From Phoronis australis (taxonomy: Eukaryota; Phoronida; Phoronidae): a DNA stretch of 31,396 bases. Positions 10,944-20,762 of the stretch are shown one piece after another (within the stretch, counting starts at the first letter, position 1; each line of letters begins with the position of its first letter). Both the position numbers and the translations under genes were made by a program. The notes under the pieces were generated by a model. The model ran no database searches. It saw only the letters and a list, made by a program, of their open reading frames with translations, and was not told the DNA's origin. The DNA lies in NCBI GenBank assembly GCA_002633005.1, contig NMRA01001280.1:1-31396 (forward strand). The letters run 5' to 3'.

Positions 10944-11693
10944 TTTCAGACAGGTTTGACATCATAGCAACATAGGAACAATGATATTTCAGCTTTTAAG
11001 GTGCTTAAAACACTTTACTATGCCGCCACTTTTTTAAACTATTGGCTCGCCCTTCTCAAAGGCGATCTTTTGCTGTTGCACTGGCAAAATCTGTCAACCT
11101 GCCTGCAAATAAATGCGTGCTTTTATTTCCTTCCACCACAATGTCTTTAAGAAATTCGCAACTAAGGTGGCAGACGGAACCCATCACCATCAGAAACTTT
11201 GGTCTTGCTCCATTTGTGTGGAGCAGGGTAATTACCGCATTAGCGATGACTCCCATGGCAATAAAACAGTGAACGGGTGAACTCTGCTTAAAAATTGTTA
11301 TGGTCGTTTGTTCCCGACGAAAAAAGCTACGATGGCATTGTTTCTGTTGTGCTTACCAAGGGAAGTGTGTTTAATGCAAAGCCGGATACACAATTGGTTT
11401 ATGACCTGTGATCGCCAAAAAAAGATTGAGAAAACGCTTTAACAATAAAAAAACTTTTTACCTGATCCTGGAAACTCCTTTCGTTTGGAGTTGAAAGTGT
11501 ATGGGATGCATCTTTGACTATTCCATGAAACTACAAATGTTAAAAGAGAATGGAAAGCACGTAGGGACACATCTGTGAATTCGAGCAGGCACATTTGATA
11601 GTTAGACAATCCAAGAAAGGCGTTAGGTGTGTTTACCGTTTTCCTCCATGTGACAAATACCATGCAAACTCATGAAATATGACGTCACTTTCG
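10944..11693. other. Non-coding or unassigned stretch
   Basis: Overlapping open frames on both strands at 11042-11272 show no family resemblance, and neither has convincing splice borders. A CRE-type palindrome TGACGTCA is at 11680-11687. Confidence 0.4.
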
Positions 11694-11831
11694 TAAAATG
11701 TATCATTGCTACATTTCTCGTTTGTGCATTCGATGTAAATTGGAACAATTACATAAAATGTTACAACTTGTTGCATTTTAGGAGAGGCCTCGCAACGTAA
11801 AATGTAACGACGTAAAATGTAACATTTTACG
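11694..11831. repeat. Cluster of GTAAAATGT motifs with a palindrome
   Basis: TAAAATGT occurs near 11695, 11755, 11797 and 11813. The last forms a perfect palindrome CGTAAAATGT-a-ACATTTTACG at 11811-11831. It could be the end of a small DNA element; no partner end was found. Confidence 0.5.
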
Positions 11832-12352
11832 GTGTATCAGTGCTCTTAAAATCGTGATAGCCAATATTTTAACATGTCTGTTGGCAATTTGCATTGCGAA
11901 TGCACACCGGAAGATCGGAAATCGTACAAACTGAGTTTGAGCGAGTATGAATCGAGCTATCCAACAGATAGTACAGTTTTGTTTAATGAAAAACTGCTTC
12001 CGAACTATACTGATATGCGTGTTGTGTGCGTGCGTGCGTGTTTGAGTATAACAACCGGATGGACCGCTATTTCCTGTAGGTGCAATATACACATTTTCAG
12101 CCGACGGAGTCTGCAGTGGCAATGTCATAGCGGCATGATAGAGTATTACTTGTAGATTTTCTGTCGAATGCAGGGAGTCATCGGGAAGCAAATTGTTCTT
12201 GCACTTCTCGACTTCCTTCAGTCGGCTACGTGTAAAGCTCCACCGAAGAATACTACAGTAGACTGTTATGCACCTTCACAGAAATACGCAGCAAAATTGC
12301 AAAGGCTTCTGCAATGATCGAGTAATGCAACCGCTGCAGTTTTTGGTAATAT

Positions 12353-12520
12353 ATGAATTCAACAACTGGCCTACAAGTGTGCATTAAGGCACTTCCGTTT
12401 ATTTGGATAAAACTCCAAGAGTACACCAAGAACATCGTTATGATTGGTTCCCTCCACACCCTTCATTGGAATGCTGTGCGAGCACAAACTGGCATGTTCT
12501 GGTTACTTAAGATTGTTTTT
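12353..12520 (+). pseudogene. Possible remnant of a multi-copy transposon-associated protein
   Basis: The frame contains TTGLQVCIKALPFIW followed by NIVMIGSLHTLHW. This recalls a block, roughly GLQ.y..ALP..W....y...IV.IG.FH, that I associate with large families of uncharacterised repeat-borne proteins in marine invertebrates. It ends after about 77 codons and the upstream frame is broken. A coding-like frame at 11874-12020 could belong to the same remnant. The assignment rests on memory of a pattern and is weak. Confidence 0.22.
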
Positions 12521-12599
12521 AAAGATGGGTTGGTTAATTACCGGTGGCAGGCCACGCCATTTCGCCGTAGACCCACCTTTATTTAAGATGGCTGCAAAA

Positions 12600-14318
12600 C
12601 TAACGCCATTGAAGAATCTATAGAATTACTGTTAACATGAATAAAATCAATAAGCTGCTCTGTTGATAATAGCAGAAAGAGCTCTTCCTGATAATAGGTA
12701 TATTTCTATACCAAACACCTTGCGTTTGTCTCCGAAAATAATCGATAACATACAACTCAGAGGGACAAAAACGGTAAATTTAGACATAATTTTACAAACT
12801 GACACCTTTAAATGTTACCTTCTGTAAAAATTACAGTTTAGACATATTACCATAAACAAATTGTGCCGAAACGACTCGTCAATTTTGTTTCTCAATAACT
12901 GTTTTTATATCTTGTAAGCTGTAGTCCCGATTTTGGTCATTTTCACACACTCGCACTATTATGACGACAAATCCAACGCCAAATCCCACCTACTGTCACT
13001 GGGAACATCTGAACACCGAGCACTAGAAACTATGATGGTTGTGAAAAGGTATGTCCTTAATAAGTCCTCGGAGGTATCGCTGAGGGCTGTTTTCAACTGC
13101 TTCATCGAATAATGCAACTTAAAAAATGTCAGGAATGGTGGATAATTAGACTAGACTGCGATGTACTGAATTGATTAGTGCGTGACCGACAACCAACTGT
13201 CCGCCAGAGTAAGTTGCACCCGCAAAGTACCGAGCGATATTTTCAAGATGGGCATGCGTTGCACAAGGATAGAGTGAATAAGTACATTTAATTTTGGCAA
13301 TCAGTGTGTAATAAGGGGCATTATTTTAATTCGTATCCTTTGTGTTTGTAATTTGTGCAAGTTTATCAACCTCGGTCTCCTTTTCATCTCCAGTAACGAT
13401 TGCGACGGGCGTGTTTTTATCGTTGGAACGTGTATTGATCACAAACAATGAATATCTCATCAAGCAACTGGTGTGAAAATAATGCCGCTACTTCCCGTCA
13501 TTCTACAGCTGACATGTGGAGTGATCCGTAAACAGCTGTGTTACCTTGGAGCCTTCTGAGTCTTGAACTGTTTTTCTTTCACAAGGTAGTGTTATTACGT
13601 AGCAATTTACCCAAATTGTTTTCACATTCACGTAATTTTTGAGCAGCGAACTGGATTTCTGATCGTAAGCTCCTGGTTTACCGTCGTGTCTTTGTTAACA
13701 CCGAGGATTTCCGGTAAAGCGCCCTGGGCGTCTTCGATTCCTTCAAGTTGGATTTTTCCCGAAAAACTAAGGAAGACATCAATATCTTGAAAGAAAATCG
13801 AATGTCAGGATTTTACATTTAAATTTTTAGTTATTCATCGACCGCTTAAGTTAGAAATCTTGTCGCCACTTCGGTTTCTAAAATGCTGAGATATAATGTT
13901 GCTAAAAAGGAAAGCTGTAGCGGACGTCTATTATGTAAGCTTTGGTAATATATTCTGATAATGAGAAGTTAGTGTTATGTGCAGAAAACGCCTGAACTAC
14001 ATGTTATTTTTTAAAATTCAGTTGTGAGCAATTGAAACACAGTTGAGAGAATTTTAGGTAGCCTATTTGACTCCCCCTTTCAATCTGTTACTAGAGAAAA
14101 AATAAAGAGAGGTCTCCACCTCGCTTTCAGAAGGCGATTGTACGCCCTGTTGATGTCTGCTGGAATTGCGGTGTGCGACAAAGTTAGATTTTTTTAGAGC
14201 TTTGAGTATTCATCTGTTTGAAATCGTGAAATTATCTACTCACCAACTTTCCGGCCAAATTAAAGGCACTTTATTCATTTTTACATAGCAGTGGGTTCTG
14301 AACAATTGCAGTATAATT
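12600..14318. other. Non-coding upstream region of the receptor gene
   Basis: I see no gene, repeat family or RNA gene. It separates the repeat-rich block from the receptor and may hold its distal regulatory DNA. Confidence 0.4.
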
Positions 14319-14319
14319 G

Positions 14320-14333
14320 TTTACTATGGCAAC
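14320..14333 (+). promoter_or_regulatory. X-box-like motif 1 (RFX site)
   Basis: TTTACTATGGCAAC agrees with the X-box consensus GTHNYYATRRNAAC at 13 of 14 positions (first G is T). RFX factors bind such sites in promoters of ciliary and sensory genes. It lies 49 bases before the receptor ATG. Confidence 0.45.
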
Positions 14334-14362
14334 GACCATATGCACGTAATAGAAGAATCTTC

Positions 14363-14376
14363 GTGTCTATGGTAAC
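14363..14376 (+). promoter_or_regulatory. X-box-like motif 2 (RFX site)
   Basis: GTGTCTATGGTAAC agrees at 13 of 14 positions (third base is G). It is in the same orientation as motif 1, 43 bases downstream, and ends five bases before the ATG at 14382. This closeness would favour translation from the second start region (Met27/Met29) or a transcription start very near the ATG. Confidence 0.45.
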
Positions 14377-14381
14377 GAAGC

Positions 14382-15398
14382 ATGTATAATTTTACGTCGT
14401 CAGTATACCAACTATTTGTTTTTACTGAAATACGCGAGTGTGTGGTGTGTCGTGATGGTATGGATATGACTACTAAAAATTTATGGATAATCAAAACGTC
14501 ATTTCTTTTTGTCGGTTTCCTTGCTTACGTTTTCCTGTTTTTCTGGTTAATGAAGAATCTTGGGAAAAAGGGAAAAACACGAATAGTTCAAGCATTGCTG
14601 ATTCAGTCTACTTGTTTCATTTTCGTGCGTTACGCCGTGGTCGTCCGAACAGTAATTTTAGAAACCGGGATCTCGACGAACAGCAGCTTCACCATAGATG
14701 TGACACTGCAAGTCACGTGTGATTTGAAAATGTACTCCAACGTGGTCATCATGTCTTCATTCGCTGTCCTGTGTCACCAGTTATACAATGCTATTGACAG
14801 TCCTTTCTTGTTTAACGCTAACCAAATCAAACTACGCTATGTGATTAAATGGATTTGCTTTCCTCTCATCTACGGACTTTTGATCATCAGTAGTCGTCAC
14901 CTGCTAGTTGTATTCCGAGATTATGAAAACTTTCGCGTTCTGTCGTTGTACGACAATCCAGTTGCTTGTGTGTGTACTTTTAGGTTAGTTCAAGGCGTCT
15001 CTTTATTTTTAGGTGCCGTGGTGCCTTTACTTGCATGCACTGTATACGCTATAAAAATTTTCAAGCGGAAATTCATCGTTGGGCCATTCAACACAGGACA
15101 AGGTGAGCGAATTCGAAAGAAAATGCTTCTTCTCTTCAAACGATTGATGCCAATATTTACTGCAATATTTTTATCTACCTCAGTCAACAGCTTGCTATTG
15201 ACACAAGAACAAGTTACTAGAGACGTTGTTAATATTGCCAACGAAATGATATTTTGGATTTTACCCGCGTATATGTTGGCCAACCCGTGTAAGAAGCAAT
15301 TAATTCACCACATTGGAAGAATAAGAAGCTGGCTGTCAAGACTTAGCAGCAGCGTCACCGCCATTGCGGAAGCAGAGGAGGATCCTGCACGTGAATGA
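14382..15398 (+). CDS. Intronless class A-like seven-transmembrane receptor
   Basis: 338 residues in one exon. Seven hydrophobic helices lie at about 34-57, 67-93, 108-137, 154-176, 203-227, 248-273 and 281-303. Cys113 at the start of helix 3 and Cys196 or Cys198 in the second extracellular loop can form the usual disulfide. N-glycosylation sites are N3 (NFT) and N100 (NSS). Helix 3 ends QLYNAIDSP, in the place and spacing of DRYxAIxxP of odorant-type rhodopsin-family receptors, so Asp and Arg of DRY are missing. Helix 7 ends LPAYMLANPCKK, without a canonical NPxxY. The tail is short, basic then acidic. The ligand is unknown; lineage-specific chemosensory or peptide receptors often have this single-exon form. 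Met27 or Met29 are alternative starts and still precede helix 1. Confidence 0.85.
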   Translation: MYNFTSSVYQLFVFTEIRECVVCRDGMDMTTKNLWIIKTSFLFVGFLAYVFLFFWLMKNLGKKGKTRIVQALLIQSTCFIFVRYAVVVRTVILETGISTNSSFTIDVTLQVTCDLKMYSNVVIMSSFAVLCHQLYNAIDSPFLFNANQIKLRYVIKWICFPLIYGLLIISSRHLLVVFRDYENFRVLSLYDNPVACVCTFRLVQGVSLFLGAVVPLLACTVYAIKIFKRKFIVGPFNTGQGERIRKKMLLLFKRLMPIFTAIFLSTSVNSLLLTQEQVTRDVVNIANEMIFWILPAYMLANPCKKQLIHHIGRIRSWLSRLSSSVTAIAEAEEDPARE

Positions 15399-17544
15399 CC
15401 TGCCCAAGGAAACTCGAAGAACCTGTCTCGGACTTCTTTATGACTGGGTTACTTATCGCACAGTAACATATAAAGTGGTACGCACAGTGCTCACCAGCTT
15501 TATTGTTGATTTTGGTCTGTGTTGTTTTTCAATTTATGCATGGTGTGATATTTGTTTTTTATCGTACGCATTTCCAAAAACAAAATCCACATGAAACGAG
15601 CGACCTTGGTCTGGGTTTCTTTATTTTTTTCGTCTCAAACCAGCGACAGTGATGCACTAATGACCGCCTGTGCTCGCTGACGCCAATCGTAGTGTGATTC
15701 TGACTGACTTGGCAGCCAGGGCTTTTAAATTTCTCTCTCCGCTTCGTTTTAATTTAAAAATCCATAAAACGGATTTTAATGCAGGGTAGCTCCGTCGAAA
15801 CACAAGCCTAAATAATGCTCATTCAACACAAATCCAAAAATTTCCAAACTTGACTGAATTTAATTCGATTTTTAGTTTAATTTTAAATAATTTATTTTTG
15901 GTGGTAGACCTATAATGGCCGTCGCAGTGAGTGACACTTGACTCATGAATTATGGGTACTCACTCAAATACCGTCAAATGTAATGAGGTTTCCTCGGAAA
16001 TTCCACTCACTTAAAAATGATAGTAAAATAAGGCAAACACAAACAGGGCCCAAAGTTACGATATGTTTATATTTTAGGGGTATCTTTCGAGTGACAAGTC
16101 TCCTCCTGTGTTCTAAATTGGTGAGTGTAAAGGAAAGAGAACCTTTAAAGTTTATTGGTGTTGGCCTACCATAAAATTGCGAATTCGAAAATGTCACATG
16201 CAGGCGTTGTCTGTGACCTGAGGTGATAACGGAAATACAATCCTTGAAAAAAAAAACACTCGAATCCTCTGTATTGAACGCGACTAACAGCATCTCCAGT
16301 TCCCTGTAATCAATCAGCAGGCACCGGATTTTCGCGTTTTGGACTTGTTCAGTTGAGTGGTTTCTCTCGGATGTACAGTTGTCTTTGTTTCTGCGATGGA
16401 GTCCTTTGTCTGCATGAACTTTTCGTTGTGTTCACCCCTTTTATGCATCTTCCCTGAAGATGTTTCATGAGAGACGAAGTACCGGAAAATTGTACTGTGT
16501 ATAGCTTCTCGTTATATAATACGAATATGAAGACTCTAATTTTGTCTTTTGTGGTTTCCTTACTGACACGTGACGCGAGATCAGCCTGCCTACTAAGGCC
16601 ATTAAAAACAAATGAAACGTCGTGTTTAACCAAACCTGTCTAAAATATAATGTATATAGATACTTTCTATAACGCATCGCGAGTCATTCTATACAAAACC
16701 CGGAAGCCTTAGCTAATGATATTGTCTTATTTATTTCTGAAAACCTTGTTTACAGCAAAAACTGTACTTCATTAACCCACCAACTGGTAACAGAGGAGGG
16801 CAAAAATTATGATTTGGCAATTCAAAAAAAATATTGAACTTATCACATGTAGAGTGAACATCCTTATCATTCCAATTCTTATAAAAATCGACTCTCTATC
16901 AACCGAATTGTGCCACTGTCAACGAGTACTTACATTTTTCTATTTCTTTCAACTTATCGAAAATAAGACGCCATTCAAAATCTCCATCCGGCTAAACAAC
17001 TTTTTCGATTGATCTACTTATTTGTAAAGAACGCGTTTCATTTCATAAGGAATTAATTCATCAACACTAAAAACTAGGGCACGAATTGAATTGTATTTGA
17101 TTTGTTGAAATTGCCACACCCGCACCACATTTTCCATGAGATTTAAAAACGAACATGTGTCATCGTGTGGTTTATATAGTTTTAAATAAGTCGGTGTTGC
17201 TATTACGTCAAATTCAATGTGGGTTACAAATTTATTGGCAAATTCTTTTTTAATTGACTTGTCCTCATCTCTACCTCTATCTCGCTAACAAATGATCGCA
17301 CGTTTTCACTGAAGTGCAAAACACGTTTAATGTCCTGCAGTTCCGTATGTTCATTTGCATATACTGGCCGTATATTTGCTGAGTGTTAACACTTTTACGA
17401 GACAACGACAGAAATCAGCAAACATAAAAATTCTGAGAGATAAGGCTTTTGAAGTGATACAAATCCGAATTCTCTCACAGAAACCAACTTTTGGATGAAT
17501 CATACCCCTTACCGTAACGAGTTTGAAATTTTCTCTTGTTTAGC
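15399..17544. other. Non-coding stretch after the receptor gene
   Basis: No second receptor copy, no recognisable exon and no clear canonical polyadenylation site near the stop. Open frames on both strands (for example 15964-16293 minus and 16349-16633 minus) have no family resemblance. A short palindrome AGTGTTAACACT lies at about 17381-17392. Confidence 0.4.
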
Positions 17545-17707
17545 TTAGGGGTGGTTGACCGTTCTGAGGTAGTGGCGTGTTTTCTCTTGGTCTAACACCT
17601 GACGATGGCCGGAAAATAGACCGACCGAAACGTCGTGACAATTTAAATAGACAAGAGGTCGATGTAAATAGACCAAGAGATTTTAAAAATAGTTGTTAGG
17701 GGTGGTT
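17545..17707 (+). mobile_element. Short insertion flanked by 12-bp direct repeats
   Basis: TTAGGGGTGGTT occurs at 17545-17556 and exactly again at 17696-17707, bracketing 139 bases. This looks like a target-site duplication. Inside, TCTCTTGGTCTA (17583-17594) is the exact reverse complement of 17669-17680, and a hammerhead-like core sits between them. The size and build suggest a retrozyme-like or Penelope-derived insertion. No protein is encoded. Confidence 0.55.
17583..17680 (+). ncRNA. Hammerhead ribozyme-like motif
   Basis: The order is: outer stem strand 17583-17594; CAC (17596-17598); CUGACGA core (17599-17605); one extra U; stem II GGCCGG / CCGACC with one C-A mismatch and loop AAAAUAGA (17607-17626); GAAA (17627-17630); C-GUC, with cleavage expected after 17634; GUG (17635-17637), which pairs with CAC as stem I; and the outer strand 17669-17680. 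These are the conserved hammerhead elements in type I order. Weak points are the extra U before stem II, the mismatch, and stem III reduced to AC/GU without a loop, which would need pairing between two molecules. Penelope-like elements and retrozymes are known to carry such reduced hammerheads. Confidence 0.45.
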
Positions 17708-17983
17708 TCAAGTCATCGAAAGGACCGACAGTTTGTTATTGGTTGAGACCACGCTCTACAAGTTGACATGTCACGTCGCTTCATTTCATGATCTGAATAT
17801 GGCCTTAACAAAAATATCAAACTGCCAGTTAGTTTCAAAGCCGGAAATCACTTCTCATCTGGGTTAGAAACACGTTCAATTTTATTTTGCAGCGGTAAGT
17901 ATTATAAATCAAAACGACAGAACACGGATTTTAGCTGCCCGCTCTGAAGTACCTGGATCCGGTAAATAAGACGTCTAAAATTC

Positions 17984-18065
17984 NTCACGCAGAGTCATTA
18001 TTGTCACTTTCTGACAATAATCTTTGTAGTTAACACTTTCGTGTTCAAGCTCTGTATCATAGCTA
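17984..18065 (+). repeat. N followed by second exact copy of the 81-bp segment
   Basis: Position 17984 is N. Bases 17985-18065 equal 10863-10943 without a mismatch. The sequence to the left of the N has no similarity to the region left of the first copy. This may be a contig join inside a repeat rather than a real second copy. Confidence 0.85.
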
Positions 18066-18960
18066 CCAATAGACAATGCTTTAGAAAACTTGATGTTCAC
18101 AACAAAAATGAGGAGTCTTAGAAAAATCAGCAATGTTGATAATTGCTTTTCCCGAAATTGGGGAGACCAAATAGCAATTTTAGTTCATATTTTATCCTAA
18201 AAGTTATCAAAAAGAGAAAGCGCATGTTTTTTTAGTGCGAAAGACTCGCAGTCAACTTTATTTGGACTATTGTCTCTTTAAACTATCCATCTAGACGCGT
18301 TTGAGCGAAATTATCATGTCCTTTCAGAATGCCAAAATCTTTTCTATTTCCTCAGCCAGGCCTCCCGTTTTTGCGTATACACGTCACCGTTTGATGTGGT
18401 GTTACCACCAAACAAAACAGAACTTTTTCATATTGCGTAGACAGCAACCATAATAATAATAATTCTAAAAGTCACGGGCATTTGAATTCTCCAATAATAA
18501 ATGCAAAAAATAATCAAGGTCTCAGAAATATTATTTATTAGAAAACGCAAAGACGTCGTCTTTGAGATTTTTCATGCCAGATCAAAGCTCATGATTCGTT
18601 TCTACAGCATATTAATGATCGGTGTTAGCAGCCTTATGTGCCAAACTCTGGTCCAGCAACTTTTTTGACTGACACACGAAAAATACAGTTTCAGTTCACC
18701 TGCCGGTATATCTTTTCACTGCTATAATCAAACAAATGTGAACTAATTATGGCCGCAGAAACAATTGGTTAGCCTAATTAACACGTCTTCTTCATGACGT
18801 GAAGTTGTCAATTACACTGAATACTCGAAAGGATCGACTCATTATCCAGTGACAGTCCTGACAAATCAATCCCAAATCTTTTGTGTTGCTCATAGCATAA
18901 GTGTCATACCAGCTCAACAAAGTGCAGCGCGTACTGCTTTCCTTGTCATTCAAGCAGCTA
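18066..18960. other. Non-coding stretch
   Basis: No gene or repeat family recognised. A 7-bp hairpin CAAAGAC-gtc-GTCTTTG lies at about 18547-18563. Confidence 0.4.
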
Positions 18961-19786
18961 AAGACAGTTTCATTTTGACGTTGGTTATAGAGAACCGATT
19001 TTTATGATGGACATACTTTATGTCCCTCATAATAGACACTGATACGTGCGTCGTAAGCTCGTTACCAGAGATGAAAAGGAGACTGACGTAGGCGATATAA
19101 GGTCATTTATTATGACTCGTACAATTAGAAGTAAATGTAATGAATACAGTTAAGTAACATACAAATGACAATCTCTGGTGAGATGGGCAATAAAAAAGCG
19201 TCGGCCATGTGGAAGTACGAGAGAATGACGAAAACTGGGAGGTAGAGGGTAGGAAAAATTCTTAAGTTTTGGAACGTACGACAATGTGGCCGGAACAAAA
19301 GTGAACTGAAAACAAGGTTACAATAACAAAGAAATACGCCTAAGGACAATCATCAGCCAATAAGAGCCAAGAGCTGACCAAACTCGAGGCACGCGATAAC
19401 AACAGACCAATACGAAGGCTGGGAAACGACGTGTAGTCCTACACGAAGGAATAATGGAATAGACCGAAATAAGGGAGAAAGGAGTAAGACGGGTCCATAT
19501 GCTCACACAAATATATTTAACAAGTGAAATACCATTTATGATCGACATATGTTCCAAATAATAGATAAATGATACGTGCATCGAAAGCTCGTTACCAGAG
19601 ATGAAAAGGAGACTGAGGTAGGCGATATAAGGTCATATTTTATGACTAATACAATTACAAGTAAATATAATGAATACAGATAAGTAACATAAAAACGATA
19701 ATCTCTAGTACGATGGACAATAAAAAAGCGTCACAAGAGATTTTGTAAGACAGCTCATGCCCTTGTAGAGAACCGATTTTTATGAT
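18961..19786. mobile_element. Unit with 162-bp direct terminal repeats
   Basis: 19041-19202 and 19571-19732 are direct repeats of equal length (162 bp, offset 530), about 90% identical by eye, both running from GATACGTGC to AAAAAAGCGTC. Outside them a second direct repeat brackets the whole: 21 identical bases at 18988-19008 and 19766-19786 (TAGAGAACCG...TTATGAT), with weaker similarity extending upstream of each. The middle has no coding frame. This could be a Penelope-like partial tandem (pLTR) structure, a short LTR-type element or an old tandem duplication. A Penelope-like fragment follows 0.4 kb downstream. Confidence 0.5.
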
Positions 19787-20224
19787 TCGAAGACCGATTT
19801 CTGTTACTTTTTTGTGCTACATGTTTGTGAAATCACTCATTCTTGAAAATGTACAGGTCGTTTATTACATGAACATTATGACCCTGCTCGCAACGCTCGA
19901 TTAACTCTGTAAATACAGTTTGAATGATCATTGATGACTGACATTAGACGCCTCCGGCTTAGCGTTGTACATTTGATAATGGCCTGGTTATCTGGCGCTC
20001 GTACGCTCGACGTAGAAATCATTGCAAAATGACAAAGAATATATACAGGAAAATAAAACAACAATAATGGATCACTGAAATTTTCGGATATAATAACATC
20101 CTTCCTCAACAGAAACAGAAATAAAGGAAAATCAAAACACTATATGACAATTGACAGCTGACATATGGCGTATTGAACATGATGCATTGTTGCGGAAAAA
20201 AACAAAGGATATAATTTAAGAAGT
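19787..20224. other. Non-coding stretch between repeats
   Basis: A 77-codon minus-strand frame (19876-20109) is not recognised. The sequence leads into the Penelope-like fragment. Confidence 0.35.
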
Positions 20225-20335
20225 CTTTACAAAACTCGATTTCGCGACCATAGATTTAACATAATACATAAAAAAATCTAATATTATATGTAATCATTTC
20301 AATTCCAAAAACCATAATCTTCAAGATCTCGTGGG
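20225..20335 (+). pseudogene. Penelope-like endonuclease fragment, plus strand
   Basis: The plus strand reads KTRFRDHRFNIIHKK and, after a frame break, NHFNSKNHNLQDLV. The same two blocks occur on the minus strand at 20480-20592. They belong to the GIY-YIG endonuclease domain at the C-terminus of Penelope-like retroelements (the R...H...NI and NHF...HN parts). It is out of frame and only about 35 codons long, so it is dead. With the next entry it forms an inverted pair meeting near 20340. Confidence 0.6.
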
Positions 20336-20347
20336 ATATTACTTCAT

Positions 20348-20609
20348 CTACGCCACTCTCGGTACGTTTTGTGTATTTATGTTCAATTCATTAGGTTCAA
20401 GTGTGTTAAGCTTATCTATACAAAACTGTTCTCTTTTGAGACTGTGAGGGGTACTGGGGGTATTGGAGTTTTTTATTATTTGTACAAAAAGATCTTGTAT
20501 ATTATGTTTTTGGAAATGAAATGATTATCTATAGTATCAGAAATGTTTTTATGTATTATGTTAAATCTATGATTGCGAAATCGAGTTTGTAGATTATTAC
20601 TCTGGGTTT
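20348..20609 (-). pseudogene. Penelope-like element, C-terminal half of GIY-YIG domain
   Basis: Reading leftwards from 20609, the frame gives NNLQTRFRNHRFNIIHKN and then DTIDNHFISKN. After a one-base shift it gives HNIQDLFVQIIKN, LKREQFCIDKLNTLEPNELN, and ends VPRVA with a stop at 20348-20350. The R..R..HR block, the E of LKREQF and the LNTLEP.GLN ending are typical of Penelope-like endonucleases. The N-terminal half of the domain lies at 23015-23140, beyond the 2.4-kb insertion. One frameshift and a stop in the other half make the copy inactive. Confidence 0.75.
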
Positions 20610-20762
20610 TCTTCAATTTTATTCTTATTCTTATTCTTATTCTTCTTCCGACCAACTTTGAGGCTTAATAACTCCAAATTGGGTGCAGGTACGGTCGTTA
20701 AATTAAGCATATGACTTTTGACAGTATATAAATTTTGATTGGTTATATAATCATATTCCATT

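Noticed and set aside
11042-11272. Overlapping frames on both strands as an exon
   Set aside because: Neither translation matched a family and borders lack good splice sites.
19340-19375. CTGATGATTGTCC on the minus strand as a second hammerhead
   Set aside because: No GAAA block follows in the required place and stem II cannot form, so it is a chance core match.
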